DNA from: Actinomycetota bacterium
GTDB taxonomy: Bacteria; Actinomycetota; Actinomycetes; Nanopelagicales; Nanopelagicaceae
Direction: 5' to 3'
DNA length: 12,849 nucleotides
NCBI GenBank assembly: GCA_010028225.1
Contig: RGOY01000020.1
Coordinates: forward strand, 1 to 12,849
Shown here: piece by piece, positions 6,424-12,786 of the stretch
Layout of the letters: each line of letters opens with the position of its first letter
How positions within the stretch are numbered: the stretch's first letter is position 1
Made by a program: the position numbers and the translations under genes
The notes under the pieces: generated by a model
The model's database searches: none
Seen by the model: only the letters and a program-made list of their open reading frames with translations
Told to the model about the DNA's origin: nothing

Positions 6424-7304
6424 TGCCGGATGAATTCAGCTACCTGAGGGTCCTGTCTCAATCTCTCTAAATCTTCTTCACTTGGAAGAGTTGGTCTATC
6501 GCGATCCACCTTCACCAGACAGAGAAAACCAAGCGACTCGTCCTCTGCGGCCCGAAACTGATGCCACGCCCATGACGGCACATGAATCATGTCGTTTATC
6601 GAAAGTTCGAAGAGACGATTCTCAACCAAGCAACTCCCTCTGCCGCGAATCGGAATAACGAGATGCATATGGTCGTGTTTTTCCAATGTTGTGTGACCAC
6701 CGGGTCCAATCTCAAAGTACCTTAGCTCGATTCCACTCTCGGCCGACTCGATGAAGAGTTTTCTTCGGGTCACGTCTTTAAAAGTGGCCATCCCATCCTC
6801 GGCCTTGTAGACAAATTCATCGACTCCATGCCAGCGAAACGGCTCGGACTGGGCGAGATTGATTGGCCGAAAGCTCTTTTCGCTACCTCGTTTGGCTCTC
6901 GCATGTTCAATCTTGAAACAGCGATCTTGTACTACCGAAATCCCAGAATCGTTAGCCAGTTGTGCAGATTCATCGTGACGAATTCCTAGCTGGAGCCAGA
7001 GAACTTGAGGATTGAGAGCGAGAACTTCGGTAAGTAATTCGGGGATGGCGTCACTTCTTCGAAAAACGATAACAACGTCAACTTTGCCCGAGAGCTCCTG
7101 CAAAGAGGAGAAGCATTTCAAGCCTAGGATCGTCTCTTCTTTTGGATTTATAGGATGAATCTCAAAACAATTCTGATTGATAAGGTATTGCGTTACTTGA
7201 TGTGATGCGCGGCTAGGATCATTTGAAGCGCCAACGATGGCTAGTCTCTTTGAGTTAAGGACTATTGCATCAATCTCGGCGACTGACGGTTGGCTCCAGA
7301 CCAC
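6417..7304 (-). CDS. CoA-binding (YccU-type) domain – cupin fusion protein
   Basis: A 295-residue protein of two recognisable parts. Residues about 10-138 are a Rossmann CoA-binding_2 domain like YccU: LAIVGASNDPSRASHQV at 21-37, IHPINP at 49-54, VDVVIVFRRSDAIPEL at 75-90, VLWLQLGI at 101-108 and DRCFKIEHAR at 127-136. Residues about 145-295 contain a cupin barrel: PGGH at 201-204, then H210, H212 and H214 (KHDHMH), and PSWAWHQF at 243-250 with H248, so four or five candidate metal-binding histidines; the classical cupin glutamate is not at its usual place. GTG 7304 has a strong AAGGAG (7310-7315). It is divergent from the RubisCO-like gene. Domain calls are firm; the reaction is unknown. A cupin acting on an RLP product is known from Rhodospirillum rubrum, and a similar role is a hypothesis here. 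Confidence 0.85.
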   Translation of the reverse strand: MVWSQPSVAEIDAIVLNSKRLAIVGASNDPSRASHQVTQYLINQNCFEIHPINPKEETILGLKCFSSLQELSGKVDVVIVFRRSDAIPELLTEVLALNPQVLWLQLGIRHDESAQLANDSGISVVQDRCFKIEHARAKRGSEKSFRPINLAQSEPFRWHGVDEFVYKAEDGMATFKDVTRRKLFIESAESGIELRYFEIGPGGHTTLEKHDHMHLVIPIRGRGSCLVENRLFELSINDMIHVPSWAWHQFRAAEDESLGFLCLVKVDRDRPTLPSEEDLERLRQDPQVAEFIRHR

Positions 7305-7309
7305 TACTT

Positions 7310-7315
7310 CTCCTT
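7310..7315 (-). promoter_or_regulatory. Shine-Dalgarno of the CoA-binding/cupin gene
   Basis: AAGGAG on the minus strand, five bases before GTG 7304. It confirms that start and contrasts with the leaderless-looking start of the divergent RLP gene. Confidence 0.7.
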
Positions 7316-7337
7316 GTTCCGCTCGACTTGCTCGACC

Positions 7338-7352
7338 TGATCACACTGATCA
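7338..7352. promoter_or_regulatory. Candidate operator: TGATCA-CAC-TGATCA
   Basis: Two TGATCA palindromes separated by three bases form a 15-bp inverted repeat in the spacer between the cupin and RLP genes. It is placed so that one bound regulator could control both. It is preceded by a GCTCGAC direct repeat (7321-7327 and 7330-7336). The regulator is unknown. Confidence 0.45.
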
Positions 7353-7355
7353 AAC

Positions 7356-7366
7356 TGCAAATTGCA
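7356..7366. promoter_or_regulatory. Candidate operator: TGCAA-A-TTGCA
   Basis: A perfect 5-bp inverted repeat around a single A, four bases from the end of the TGATCA pair. Together they make a palindrome-rich block in the middle of the divergent spacer. Confidence 0.4.
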
Positions 7367-7417
7367 ACTTCGCTACACCTTGCACCCTACAGAAATATCT
7401 CATTTTTCGCACTCGGT

Positions 7418-7423
7418 TATCAT
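7418..7423 (+). promoter_or_regulatory. Putative leaderless -10 element of the RLP gene
   Basis: TATCAT stands five bases before ATG 7429 and no Shine-Dalgarno sequence is present. This places transcription at or next to the start codon. It also argues against the longer in-frame start at 7237. Confidence 0.5.
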
Positions 7424-7428
7424 GCGCC

Positions 7429-8532
7429 ATGCCGTTTGAGATCACGTATGAGATTGATTCTGAATCTAGCGGCCAGCTCATTGATGCCATCCGCACAGAG
7501 CAGACCATCGAGTTCCCACTGCGACTAGCCCCACAGTGGATTCAAGATGAGGTAGTCGGAAAAGTGTTAAGAGTTGATGACATCTCTGAGAAGCGAAAAT
7601 CGGTAACTATCTCTTACGATGAACGCGTTGTCGGTGAAGAGCTTCCACAACTTCTTAATCTCCTCTGGGGAAATATCTCCCTCTTTCCCAAAGTGCTAAT
7701 AACGGCAATCAAACTGCCTGATTCGTTCCTTACCTCGCTCAAGGGACCTCGTTTTGGCGTAGCAGGACTTCGAAGAAAGCTCGGCGTCAAGGATCGACCT
7801 TTTGTGATGACCGCACTCAAGCCAATGGGTCTTTCTCCTAGCGAACTTGCCACGATGGCCTCCACTCTCGTCGAGGGTGGAATCGACATCATCAAAGATG
7901 ACCACAACTTCGCAAATCAACCGTGGGCGCTCTGGCGAGAGCGTGTCGAGATAATTTCATCTGCAATCGCCACGGCAAATCGCACTTTCAATCGAAGTGC
8001 GATCTATGCACCGAGCCTCAATCGTCCAACCGAGGAGTTGTTTGAATCAGCGCGATTCGCAAAAGACTATGGCGCAGGAGGATTGTTGGTCCTGCCTGGA
8101 ATTTGTGGTCTCGACACAATGCGTGCGATTGCAGACGATGATTCGATAGGCCTTCCGATTTTGAGTCATCCCGCTCTTCTTGGATCACTAGTGATGAACC
8201 CAACGCATGGAGTGAGCCATCACCTCACTTTCGCGACACTCTTGCGCCTTGCTGGCGCTGACTTCACCATATTCCCGCATCATGGCGGTCGCTTCAGTTT
8301 TAGCAAGGAAGAATGTGGAGCGGTTGTCCATCACTGTTCTTCATCGCTAGGAGCGATTTCCTCGATCTCACCCGCTCTCGCAGGAGGAATGACAGTGGCG
8401 AGAGTCCCTGAAATCGTTCAAGAATTTGGTCAGGACATAACTCTTTTGATTGGTGGCGCACTTCATGATGGCGACCTACTCAACAACACCAAGACTTTCG
8501 TCGAGAGCGTCAAATCTTCATCTGCTAACTAA
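7429..8532 (+). CDS. RubisCO-like protein (form IV RLP)
   Basis: A 367-residue protein with the RubisCO large-chain fold: N-terminal domain at 1-105 (LLNLLWGNISLF at 76-87), then the TIM barrel with GPRFGVAGLR at 106-115, ALKPMGLS at 129-136, GGIDIIKDDHN at 150-160, FPHHGGRFSF at 282-291, AGGMTVARVPE at 318-328 and IGGALHDG at 341-348. The lysines matching RubisCO K175 and K201 are kept (K131, K156), but the metal-ligand E204 is H159, K177 is Met and S379 of the SGG loop is Ala, so CO2 fixation is not expected. Such changes mark form IV proteins, which act as enolases, isomerases or transcarboxylases in sulfur-sugar or acid-sugar metabolism. ATG 7429 gives the usual RLP N-terminus; the frame stays open to 7237 but that part is antisense to the cupin gene. 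It ends 8 bp inside the thiL tail. The subfamily and substrate are not determined. Confidence 0.9.
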   Translation: MPFEITYEIDSESSGQLIDAIRTEQTIEFPLRLAPQWIQDEVVGKVLRVDDISEKRKSVTISYDERVVGEELPQLLNLLWGNISLFPKVLITAIKLPDSFLTSLKGPRFGVAGLRRKLGVKDRPFVMTALKPMGLSPSELATMASTLVEGGIDIIKDDHNFANQPWALWRERVEIISSAIATANRTFNRSAIYAPSLNRPTEELFESARFAKDYGAGGLLVLPGICGLDTMRAIADDDSIGLPILSHPALLGSLVMNPTHGVSHHLTFATLLRLAGADFTIFPHHGGRFSFSKEECGAVVHHCSSSLGAISSISPALAGGMTVARVPEIVQEFGQDITLLIGGALHDGDLLNNTKTFVESVKSSSAN

Positions 8533-9466
8533 AGTGATCGAACCCTTTTACTTCGACCAAATCCCCGTCGAGTAGAAGTTCTCCTATCGCTCCTTCAGTC
8601 ACTCTTCCGATGCGGTGGGCGAAGTTCTCTACCTCGCTTCGATCGTTGGGCGAAGCAGTAAAGAGCGGAGTGTGTTCCTCCCCGCTCTCAAGAATCGTTG
8701 TCAGAACATCTAATCCCAGTTTTGAGGCCAGCTTCTCTACGGCTACGAAATCGGGGTGCTTCATCACGAGTTGGCTATCAATCTCGATACAAACTCGGCT
8801 TGACCGAGCTATTTCTCGTGCATCTTTTGCGACACCATCGCTGATATCAATCATAGATTTTGCAAACTTTCCCGCTCTTTCAAAGGATTCCCAGTCGCGT
8901 TCTGGAACAAGATGGAAATTAATACACTCCTGATCGACGCTTATCCCTTGATGCAACTGAGTCAGACCCATAAGCGATCGCCCTGGTAGTGCAGTCAGGT
9001 AGAGATCATCGCCAGGCTCTGCACCACTTCGAAGTACGCAGCGCTCTCCCTCTCCGAAGGCAGTGATGGAGACCGTCAGCCGATCACCCAGTGAGAGATC
9101 GCCTCCGATAACTTGTGCGTCGACTCGCTCTGCCTCAACTTGAATCCCGCGAGCAATTTCAAAAAGCGAATCGGTATCGGACTTTGCAATCGTCGCAGAG
9201 ACAAGGAGAAAATTCGGTTTCATTCCCATAGCGAAGATATCGGCAATATTAGCGATTGCTACTTTTCGACCAATTGATTTTGCATCACTCCAACTTCGAT
9301 TGAAGTGGACATTTTCGGTGACAATATCGGTAGAGGTGGCGATGAGAGAGTCGTGAGCCGAGAAGACTGCGGCATCATCGCCAATTCCCACCTTCAGTTG
9401 ACCTGCAAGTCGCACGGCGGGTTTGAAAATCTCACGAAGACGCGCAATTACCTCTCCTTCCTTCAT
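8525..9466 (-). CDS. thiL: Thiamine-monophosphate kinase
   Basis: A 313-residue PurM-like kinase that makes thiamine diphosphate from thiamine phosphate and ATP. Seen: VGIGDDAAV at 26-34 (metal/nucleotide-binding Asp pair), STDIVTENVHFNRSWS at 45-60, NIADIFAMGMKP at 73-84, GGDLS at 121-125, DISDG at 207-211, and SGEEHTPLFT at 261-270, a variant of the family's GGEDYELL loop. The start is ATG 9466, with GGAG 8 nt upstream; the frame is open to 9625, but the extra 53 codons are antisense to the Lrp-like gene and not ThiL-like. It converges with the RLP, the stops overlapping by 8 bp, and is divergent from the RAM-domain gene. No other thiamine gene is nearby, as is usual at this actinobacterial locus. 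Confidence 0.95.
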   Translation of the reverse strand: MKEGEVIARLREIFKPAVRLAGQLKVGIGDDAAVFSAHDSLIATSTDIVTENVHFNRSWSDAKSIGRKVAIANIADIFAMGMKPNFLLVSATIAKSDTDSLFEIARGIQVEAERVDAQVIGGDLSLGDRLTVSITAFGEGERCVLRSGAEPGDDLYLTALPGRSLMGLTQLHQGISVDQECINFHLVPERDWESFERAGKFAKSMIDISDGVAKDAREIARSSRVCIEIDSQLVMKHPDFVAVEKLASKLGLDVLTTILESGEEHTPLFTASPNDRSEVENFAHRIGRVTEGAIGELLLDGDLVEVKGFDHFS

Positions 9467-9552
9467 CACTACGTCTCCACTTCTGCCTCTATTAGCCCTG
9501 AGACCGCTACCGCCGAATGTACTTTGCTCTTTCGTACCAGCCCATTCTGCGC

Positions 9553-9558
9553 TACCTT
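9553..9558 (+). promoter_or_regulatory. Putative leaderless -10 element of the RAM-domain gene
   Basis: TACCTT is followed by six bases and then ATG 9565, with no Shine-Dalgarno sequence. The geometry is the same as at coaD and plsC. It lies in the 98-bp divergent spacer with thiL. Confidence 0.45.
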
Positions 9559-9564
9559 CTCGCC

Positions 9565-9801
9565 ATGGCGATTCAGGCATACATTTTGATTCAAACCGAA
9601 GTCGGTAAGGCCAACAGCGTGGCAAAGAGCGTCTCAGCCATCGCAGGCGTGACGATTGCTGAAGGAGTCACCGGTCCCTACGACGTCATCATGCGGGCAG
9701 AGGCTGCCTCAATGGAGGAATTCGGTCGCCTAATTCTCTCGAAGGTCCAAGCTGTCTCCGGCATCACGAGAACTCTGACCTGTCCAGTCACATCCATGTA
9801 G
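9565..9801 (+). CDS. Stand-alone Lrp/AsnC ligand-binding (RAM) domain protein
   Basis: A 78-residue protein beginning MAIQAYILIQTEVGKANSVA, with EGVTGPYDVIMRAEA in the middle and ITRTLTCPV near the end. This is the ferredoxin-like RAM effector domain of Lrp/AsnC regulators, without the DNA-binding helix-turn-helix. Such single-domain proteins can bind amino acids and oligomerise, and may modulate full-length Lrp partners; the actual role is unknown. ATG 9565 is chosen over an open upstream extension to 9517, because the RAM domain begins here and a TACCTT hexamer precedes it at leaderless spacing. A small RAM gene next to thiL is seen in other actinobacteria. Confidence 0.9.
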   Translation: MAIQAYILIQTEVGKANSVAKSVSAIAGVTIAEGVTGPYDVIMRAEAASMEEFGRLILSKVQAVSGITRTLTCPVTSM

Positions 9802-9810
9802 CAAATTCAT

Positions 9811-9839
9811 GACCTTCAACTATTGAAGGCTTGAAGGTC
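9811..9839. terminator. Inverted repeat with two competing stems between convergent genes
   Basis: GACCTTCAA (9811-9819) pairs perfectly with TTGAAGGTC (9831-9839), and its inner CCTTCAA (9813-9819) pairs equally well with TTGAAGG at 9823-9829 over a 3-nt loop. It lies between the stops of the RAM-domain gene and ddl, so a bidirectional terminator or 3' processing hairpin is likely. It lacks a clear T tract. Confidence 0.5.
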
Positions 9840-9868
9840 TTGACGCTGTAAGAAATGACCGGAACGCG

Positions 9869-10888
9869 CTATTTCGACTTGGGAAAGGCCAACGCCTCTT
9901 CGATCAAGAGTGAGACAACTTCCTCATAACTCTTACCACTGGCTTTCCAGAGCATCGGAAAGACTGATTTCGGCGTGAAGCCTGGGAGCGTGTTGATCTC
10001 ATTGATCACCACTTCGCCCGATTCTTTGAGGAAGAAATCCACTCGAGCGAAGCCTTCACATCCGAGAGCCTTAAAGGCACGAATTGCTTGCTCGCGAATC
10101 ATTTCACTTACTGTTTCATCGATAGGTGCTGGAACGAGATATTGGGTCGCGTTATCCAGGTACTTTGCCTCATAGTCATAGAACTCGCGCCCGCCTAGAA
10201 CTCGAATCTCACCGACGACAGAACTCTTGACTTCTCCACCTTGGACCAGAATTCCACATTCGATTTCACGCCCGACTACCGCCTCTTCGACTAAAACCTT
10301 TTCGTCATATCGAAATGCCTCATCAAGTGCGCTCTCGATATCTTCTTCTCGTTTGACTTTGATGGTGCCTCTACTCGACCCGCCTCTCGATGGTTTAACG
10401 AAGAGTGGATAATGAAGATTTTGCCATTCTCTCTTCGTTCTATCGTGACGTGAGATGGTCACACCACGAGCGGTGATGAGACCGTTCTCTGAAAAAGCTT
10501 CTTTTGCCATGGATTTGTCCATTGCCATTTGAGAGGCAGAGATTCCTGATCCCACGTAATTAAATCCTTGCTCTGCTGCAAAACGTTGAAAGACACCATC
10601 CTCACCATTAGTTCCGTGAAGAATAGGAAAGAGAAGATCAACATCGGGTGGAATCTCCGAAAAAACTCCATTCTTCGGAATTACCGGAAGCCCATTCTCG
10701 TCGCTGCCAAAATCTGCTCTGCTTTTGAGTTCGATGAATCGACGGCCTTCATCAGAGATTCCGAGAAGGATCGCCTCATATTTGTCTTTATCGATTGCGG
10801 CAAAAATACCAAGGCCTGAAAGGCAGGAGATTTCGTGCTCAGGGCTCTCGCCTCCACAAATGACTGCAACTTTCTTCCTTGCAGTCAT
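9869..10888 (-). CDS. ddl: D-alanine–D-alanine ligase
   Basis: A 339-residue ATP-grasp enzyme that joins two D-alanines for peptidoglycan precursors in the cytosol. Seen: GGESPEHEISC near the N-terminus, HGTNGEDGVFQ, VKPSRGGSSRGT (ATP-binding loop), VEEAVVGREIECGI, the omega-loop FYDYEAKY whose Tyr is typical of D-Ala-D-Ala rather than D-Ala-D-Lac ligases, and the metal/substrate motif VVINEINTLPGFT. The chosen start is ATG 10888, one base after the gpsA TGA; an in-frame GTG 15 bp upstream (10903) would overlap gpsA. The tight junction implies translational coupling in a plsC-gpsA-ddl operon. Confidence 0.96.
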   Translation of the reverse strand: MTARKKVAVICGGESPEHEISCLSGLGIFAAIDKDKYEAILLGISDEGRRFIELKSRADFGSDENGLPVIPKNGVFSEIPPDVDLLFPILHGTNGEDGVFQRFAAEQGFNYVGSGISASQMAMDKSMAKEAFSENGLITARGVTISRHDRTKREWQNLHYPLFVKPSRGGSSRGTIKVKREEDIESALDEAFRYDEKVLVEEAVVGREIECGILVQGGEVKSSVVGEIRVLGGREFYDYEAKYLDNATQYLVPAPIDETVSEMIREQAIRAFKALGCEGFARVDFFLKESGEVVINEINTLPGFTPKSVFPMLWKASGKSYEEVVSLLIEEALAFPKSK

Positions 10889-10889
10889 C

Positions 10890-11903
10890 TCAACCTGGCC
10901 CACTGAGATCTATCTCTGCGCCAGTATTGATCTCACTTAATGTTGCCATCGCCTTCATTGGTGACATCTTCCCTGCAACAACTTCAGCCACTGCCTCAAT
11001 AATCGGTATCTCCACCCCCACCATATGAGCCATTTCAACAACTGCCCCAGCGCTGGCCACGCCTTCAACTGTCTTACCGAGAGTCTCCCTCACGCTCTGG
11101 GAATCCCCACTGCGCCCGATAGTTTCACCAAATGACCGATTGCGAGAGAGCGAGGACTGGCATGTGGCTACGAGATCGCCCATCCCAGCAAGTCCAGCAA
11201 AGGTAAGTGGCGCTGCACCCAGGGCAACGCCAAGGCGTGTCACCTCATTAAGACCCCTCGTAATGATCATCGCCTGAGTGTTTTCGCCAAGCCCCATACC
11301 GACGACAATGCCAACCGCAAGTGCAATCACATTCTTCAGCGCAGCAGCAAGTTCGCATCCAACGATGTCATCGGATGTATAAACACGAAAATACTGTGTT
11401 TTGAAAATCTTCACGATCAATTCAGCAAGCTGGGGATTGATTGATGCACCAACCGCTCCCGCAGGTTGTCTCTGAACCAATTCTCGAGCAAGGTTTGGAC
11501 CAGTGATAAATCCGATCTTCTCCTCGTGCAACCCAATCACTTGAGCCAAAACTTCAGACATCCGTAGCTGAGTGCTCACCTCAATACCCTTGAGCGTCGA
11601 AATCGACGGGATAGCAGTGGGATATCGCGACTTCCACTTCTCCAAATTCTCGCGAAGACTCTGCGAGGGAAGCGCAAGGATGAGCACCTCCGCTTCAACA
11701 AAGGCCTCATCTATATCCGATGTTGCTCGAATCGTTCTCGGTAGAGTGACATCACCTAAGAATGTTGAGTTCTTATGCGAAGAATTGATCTCGTCAACAA
11801 CGTCTCTGTTTCTTCCCCACATCAAGAGATCATGACCAGCATCAGATGCGACTTGAGCAAGTGTTGTTCCCCACGCGCCCGAACCAAGAATTGAGACTTT
11901 CAT
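10890..11903 (-). CDS. gpsA: Glycerol-3-phosphate dehydrogenase [NAD(P)+]
   Basis: A 337-residue dehydrogenase that reduces dihydroxyacetone phosphate to sn-glycerol-3-phosphate for phospholipid synthesis. Seen: dinucleotide-binding GSGAWGT at 7-13, STLKG at 102-106 with catalytic K105, TGPNLA at 134-139, AALKNVIALAVG at 187-198 with catalytic K190, and LAGMGDLVATC at 238-248 with SRNRSFG after it. The length is typical. The start ATG overlaps the plsC stop by four bases (ATGA), and the stop is one base from the ddl start. The pairing with plsC places G3P synthesis next to its acylation. Confidence 0.97.
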   Translation of the reverse strand: MKVSILGSGAWGTTLAQVASDAGHDLLMWGRNRDVVDEINSSHKNSTFLGDVTLPRTIRATSDIDEAFVEAEVLILALPSQSLRENLEKWKSRYPTAIPSISTLKGIEVSTQLRMSEVLAQVIGLHEEKIGFITGPNLARELVQRQPAGAVGASINPQLAELIVKIFKTQYFRVYTSDDIVGCELAAALKNVIALAVGIVVGMGLGENTQAMIITRGLNEVTRLGVALGAAPLTFAGLAGMGDLVATCQSSLSRNRSFGETIGRSGDSQSVRETLGKTVEGVASAGAVVEMAHMVGVEIPIIEAVAEVVAGKMSPMKAMATLSEINTGAEIDLSGPG

Positions 11904-12706
11904 TTCACTCTTCCAAAACGTTTCTTCTTCAAGAAATTGCCGGTACGAGGAAGGCCTGATCTTCGAGTATCAAATCTGATTGCGGGTGCTTTCTCGCCCC
12001 TGAGTTCCTCCAAGAGCACGGTGATGGCTCTCATAATCTCCTCACTTGCCTCTTCCAGCGCCCCGGTGTCATGGGCCATTCCCCGCCACTTAGAAAGATC
12101 GACAGGTTCTCCCACGATGATGCTCAATTTGGTCCGCGGAAAGAGTCTGATTCGTTTGCCATATCGGGGTATGACTTTCTCGGGTCCCCACGAAGCACAC
12201 GGAATCACGGGGGTATCGGTCAGAAGTGCAAGACGGGCGGCACCGGTTTTTCCCGTCATGGGCCAGAGATCGGGATCTCGGGTCAAAGTTCCTTCGGGAT
12301 AGATGCCAATCATGTGTCCTGCTTTGAGCGCAGCGATTGCATGATCAAGAGCTTTCACAGCATTGGCGCTCTCTCTATCAACGGGGATTTGTCCGGCTTT
12401 AGTAACAATCCATCCGATGACAGGGAAATCGAATATTGATTTCTTGCCAAGATAGCGGGGCGCACGACCGTTGTTATAGAGAAAGTGCGTGAAGGAGAGT
12501 GGATCAAGATACGAGATGTGATTGCAGACGATGATGACTGCGCCACTTTTCGGAATCTTCTCGCCGCCTCTCCAATCCTTCTTTGTGATCAATGCGAGAA
12601 TCGGCCGTAGGACATTTGCAGCAATGCGATACCAGGGCGTCACGCCGAGTGGTTTGCCGCTCGGTGCGTCGTAGCGCACCAGATCAGATCCCTTGACGGC
12701 GGTCAT
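11900..12706 (-). CDS. plsC: PlsC-family 1-acyl-sn-glycerol-3-phosphate acyltransferase
   Basis: A 268-residue PlsC/LPLAT-family acyltransferase that probably makes phosphatidic acid at the membrane. Seen: the HX4D catalytic motif NHISYLD at 62-68, GQIPVDRE at 105-112 (motif II region), YPEGTLTRD at 136-144 (motif III) and VIPCA at 167-171 (motif IV). The C-terminus is basic (KKKRFGRVK). A hydrophobic stretch near 28-40 could help membrane association. The ATG start has no Shine-Dalgarno sequence, but TATCCT lies six bases upstream, so a leaderless transcript is likely. It heads the operon with gpsA and ddl. The exact acyl acceptor is inferred from context. Confidence 0.9.
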   Translation of the reverse strand: MTAVKGSDLVRYDAPSGKPLGVTPWYRIAANVLRPILALITKKDWRGGEKIPKSGAVIIVCNHISYLDPLSFTHFLYNNGRAPRYLGKKSIFDFPVIGWIVTKAGQIPVDRESANAVKALDHAIAALKAGHMIGIYPEGTLTRDPDLWPMTGKTGAARLALLTDTPVIPCASWGPEKVIPRYGKRIRLFPRTKLSIIVGEPVDLSKWRGMAHDTGALEEASEEIMRAITVLLEELRGEKAPAIRFDTRRSGLPRTGNFLKKKRFGRVK

Positions 12707-12712
12707 GAGTTA

Positions 12713-12718
12713 AGGATA
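12713..12718 (-). promoter_or_regulatory. Putative leaderless -10 element of plsC
   Basis: TATCCT on the minus strand, then six bases, then ATG 12706. It starts the plsC-gpsA-ddl operon just after the terminator of the upstream HU-like gene. Confidence 0.5.
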
Positions 12719-12724
12719 GGCATG

Positions 12725-12754
12725 AAAAATGGGCTGCATCGGAATGCAGCCCAT
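12725..12754 (-). terminator. Strong intrinsic terminator of the HU-like gene
   Basis: An 11-bp perfect stem (ATGGGCTGCAT / ATGCAGCCCAT, 12729-12739 and 12744-12754) around a 4-nt loop is followed on the minus strand by a T run at 12725-12729. It ends transcription from the right-edge gene before the plsC promoter. Confidence 0.9.
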
Positions 12755-12786
12755 CTATCAAGAGAAGAAAATGTCAGACAAAATGC

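Noticed and set aside
7237..7428. Longer start for the RLP, open in frame to 7237
   Set aside because: The extra 64 codons are antisense to the cupin gene and unlike RLP N-termini. ATG 7429 gives a normal N-terminus and has a leaderless -10.
7429..8532. True CO2-fixing RubisCO
   Set aside because: Key metal and phosphate-site residues are replaced and no small subunit or phosphoribulokinase gene is nearby.
9467..9625. Longer start for ThiL, open in frame to 9625
   Set aside because: The extension lies antisense to the RAM-domain gene and its promoter. ATG 9466 has a good Shine-Dalgarno sequence and gives the usual ThiL start.
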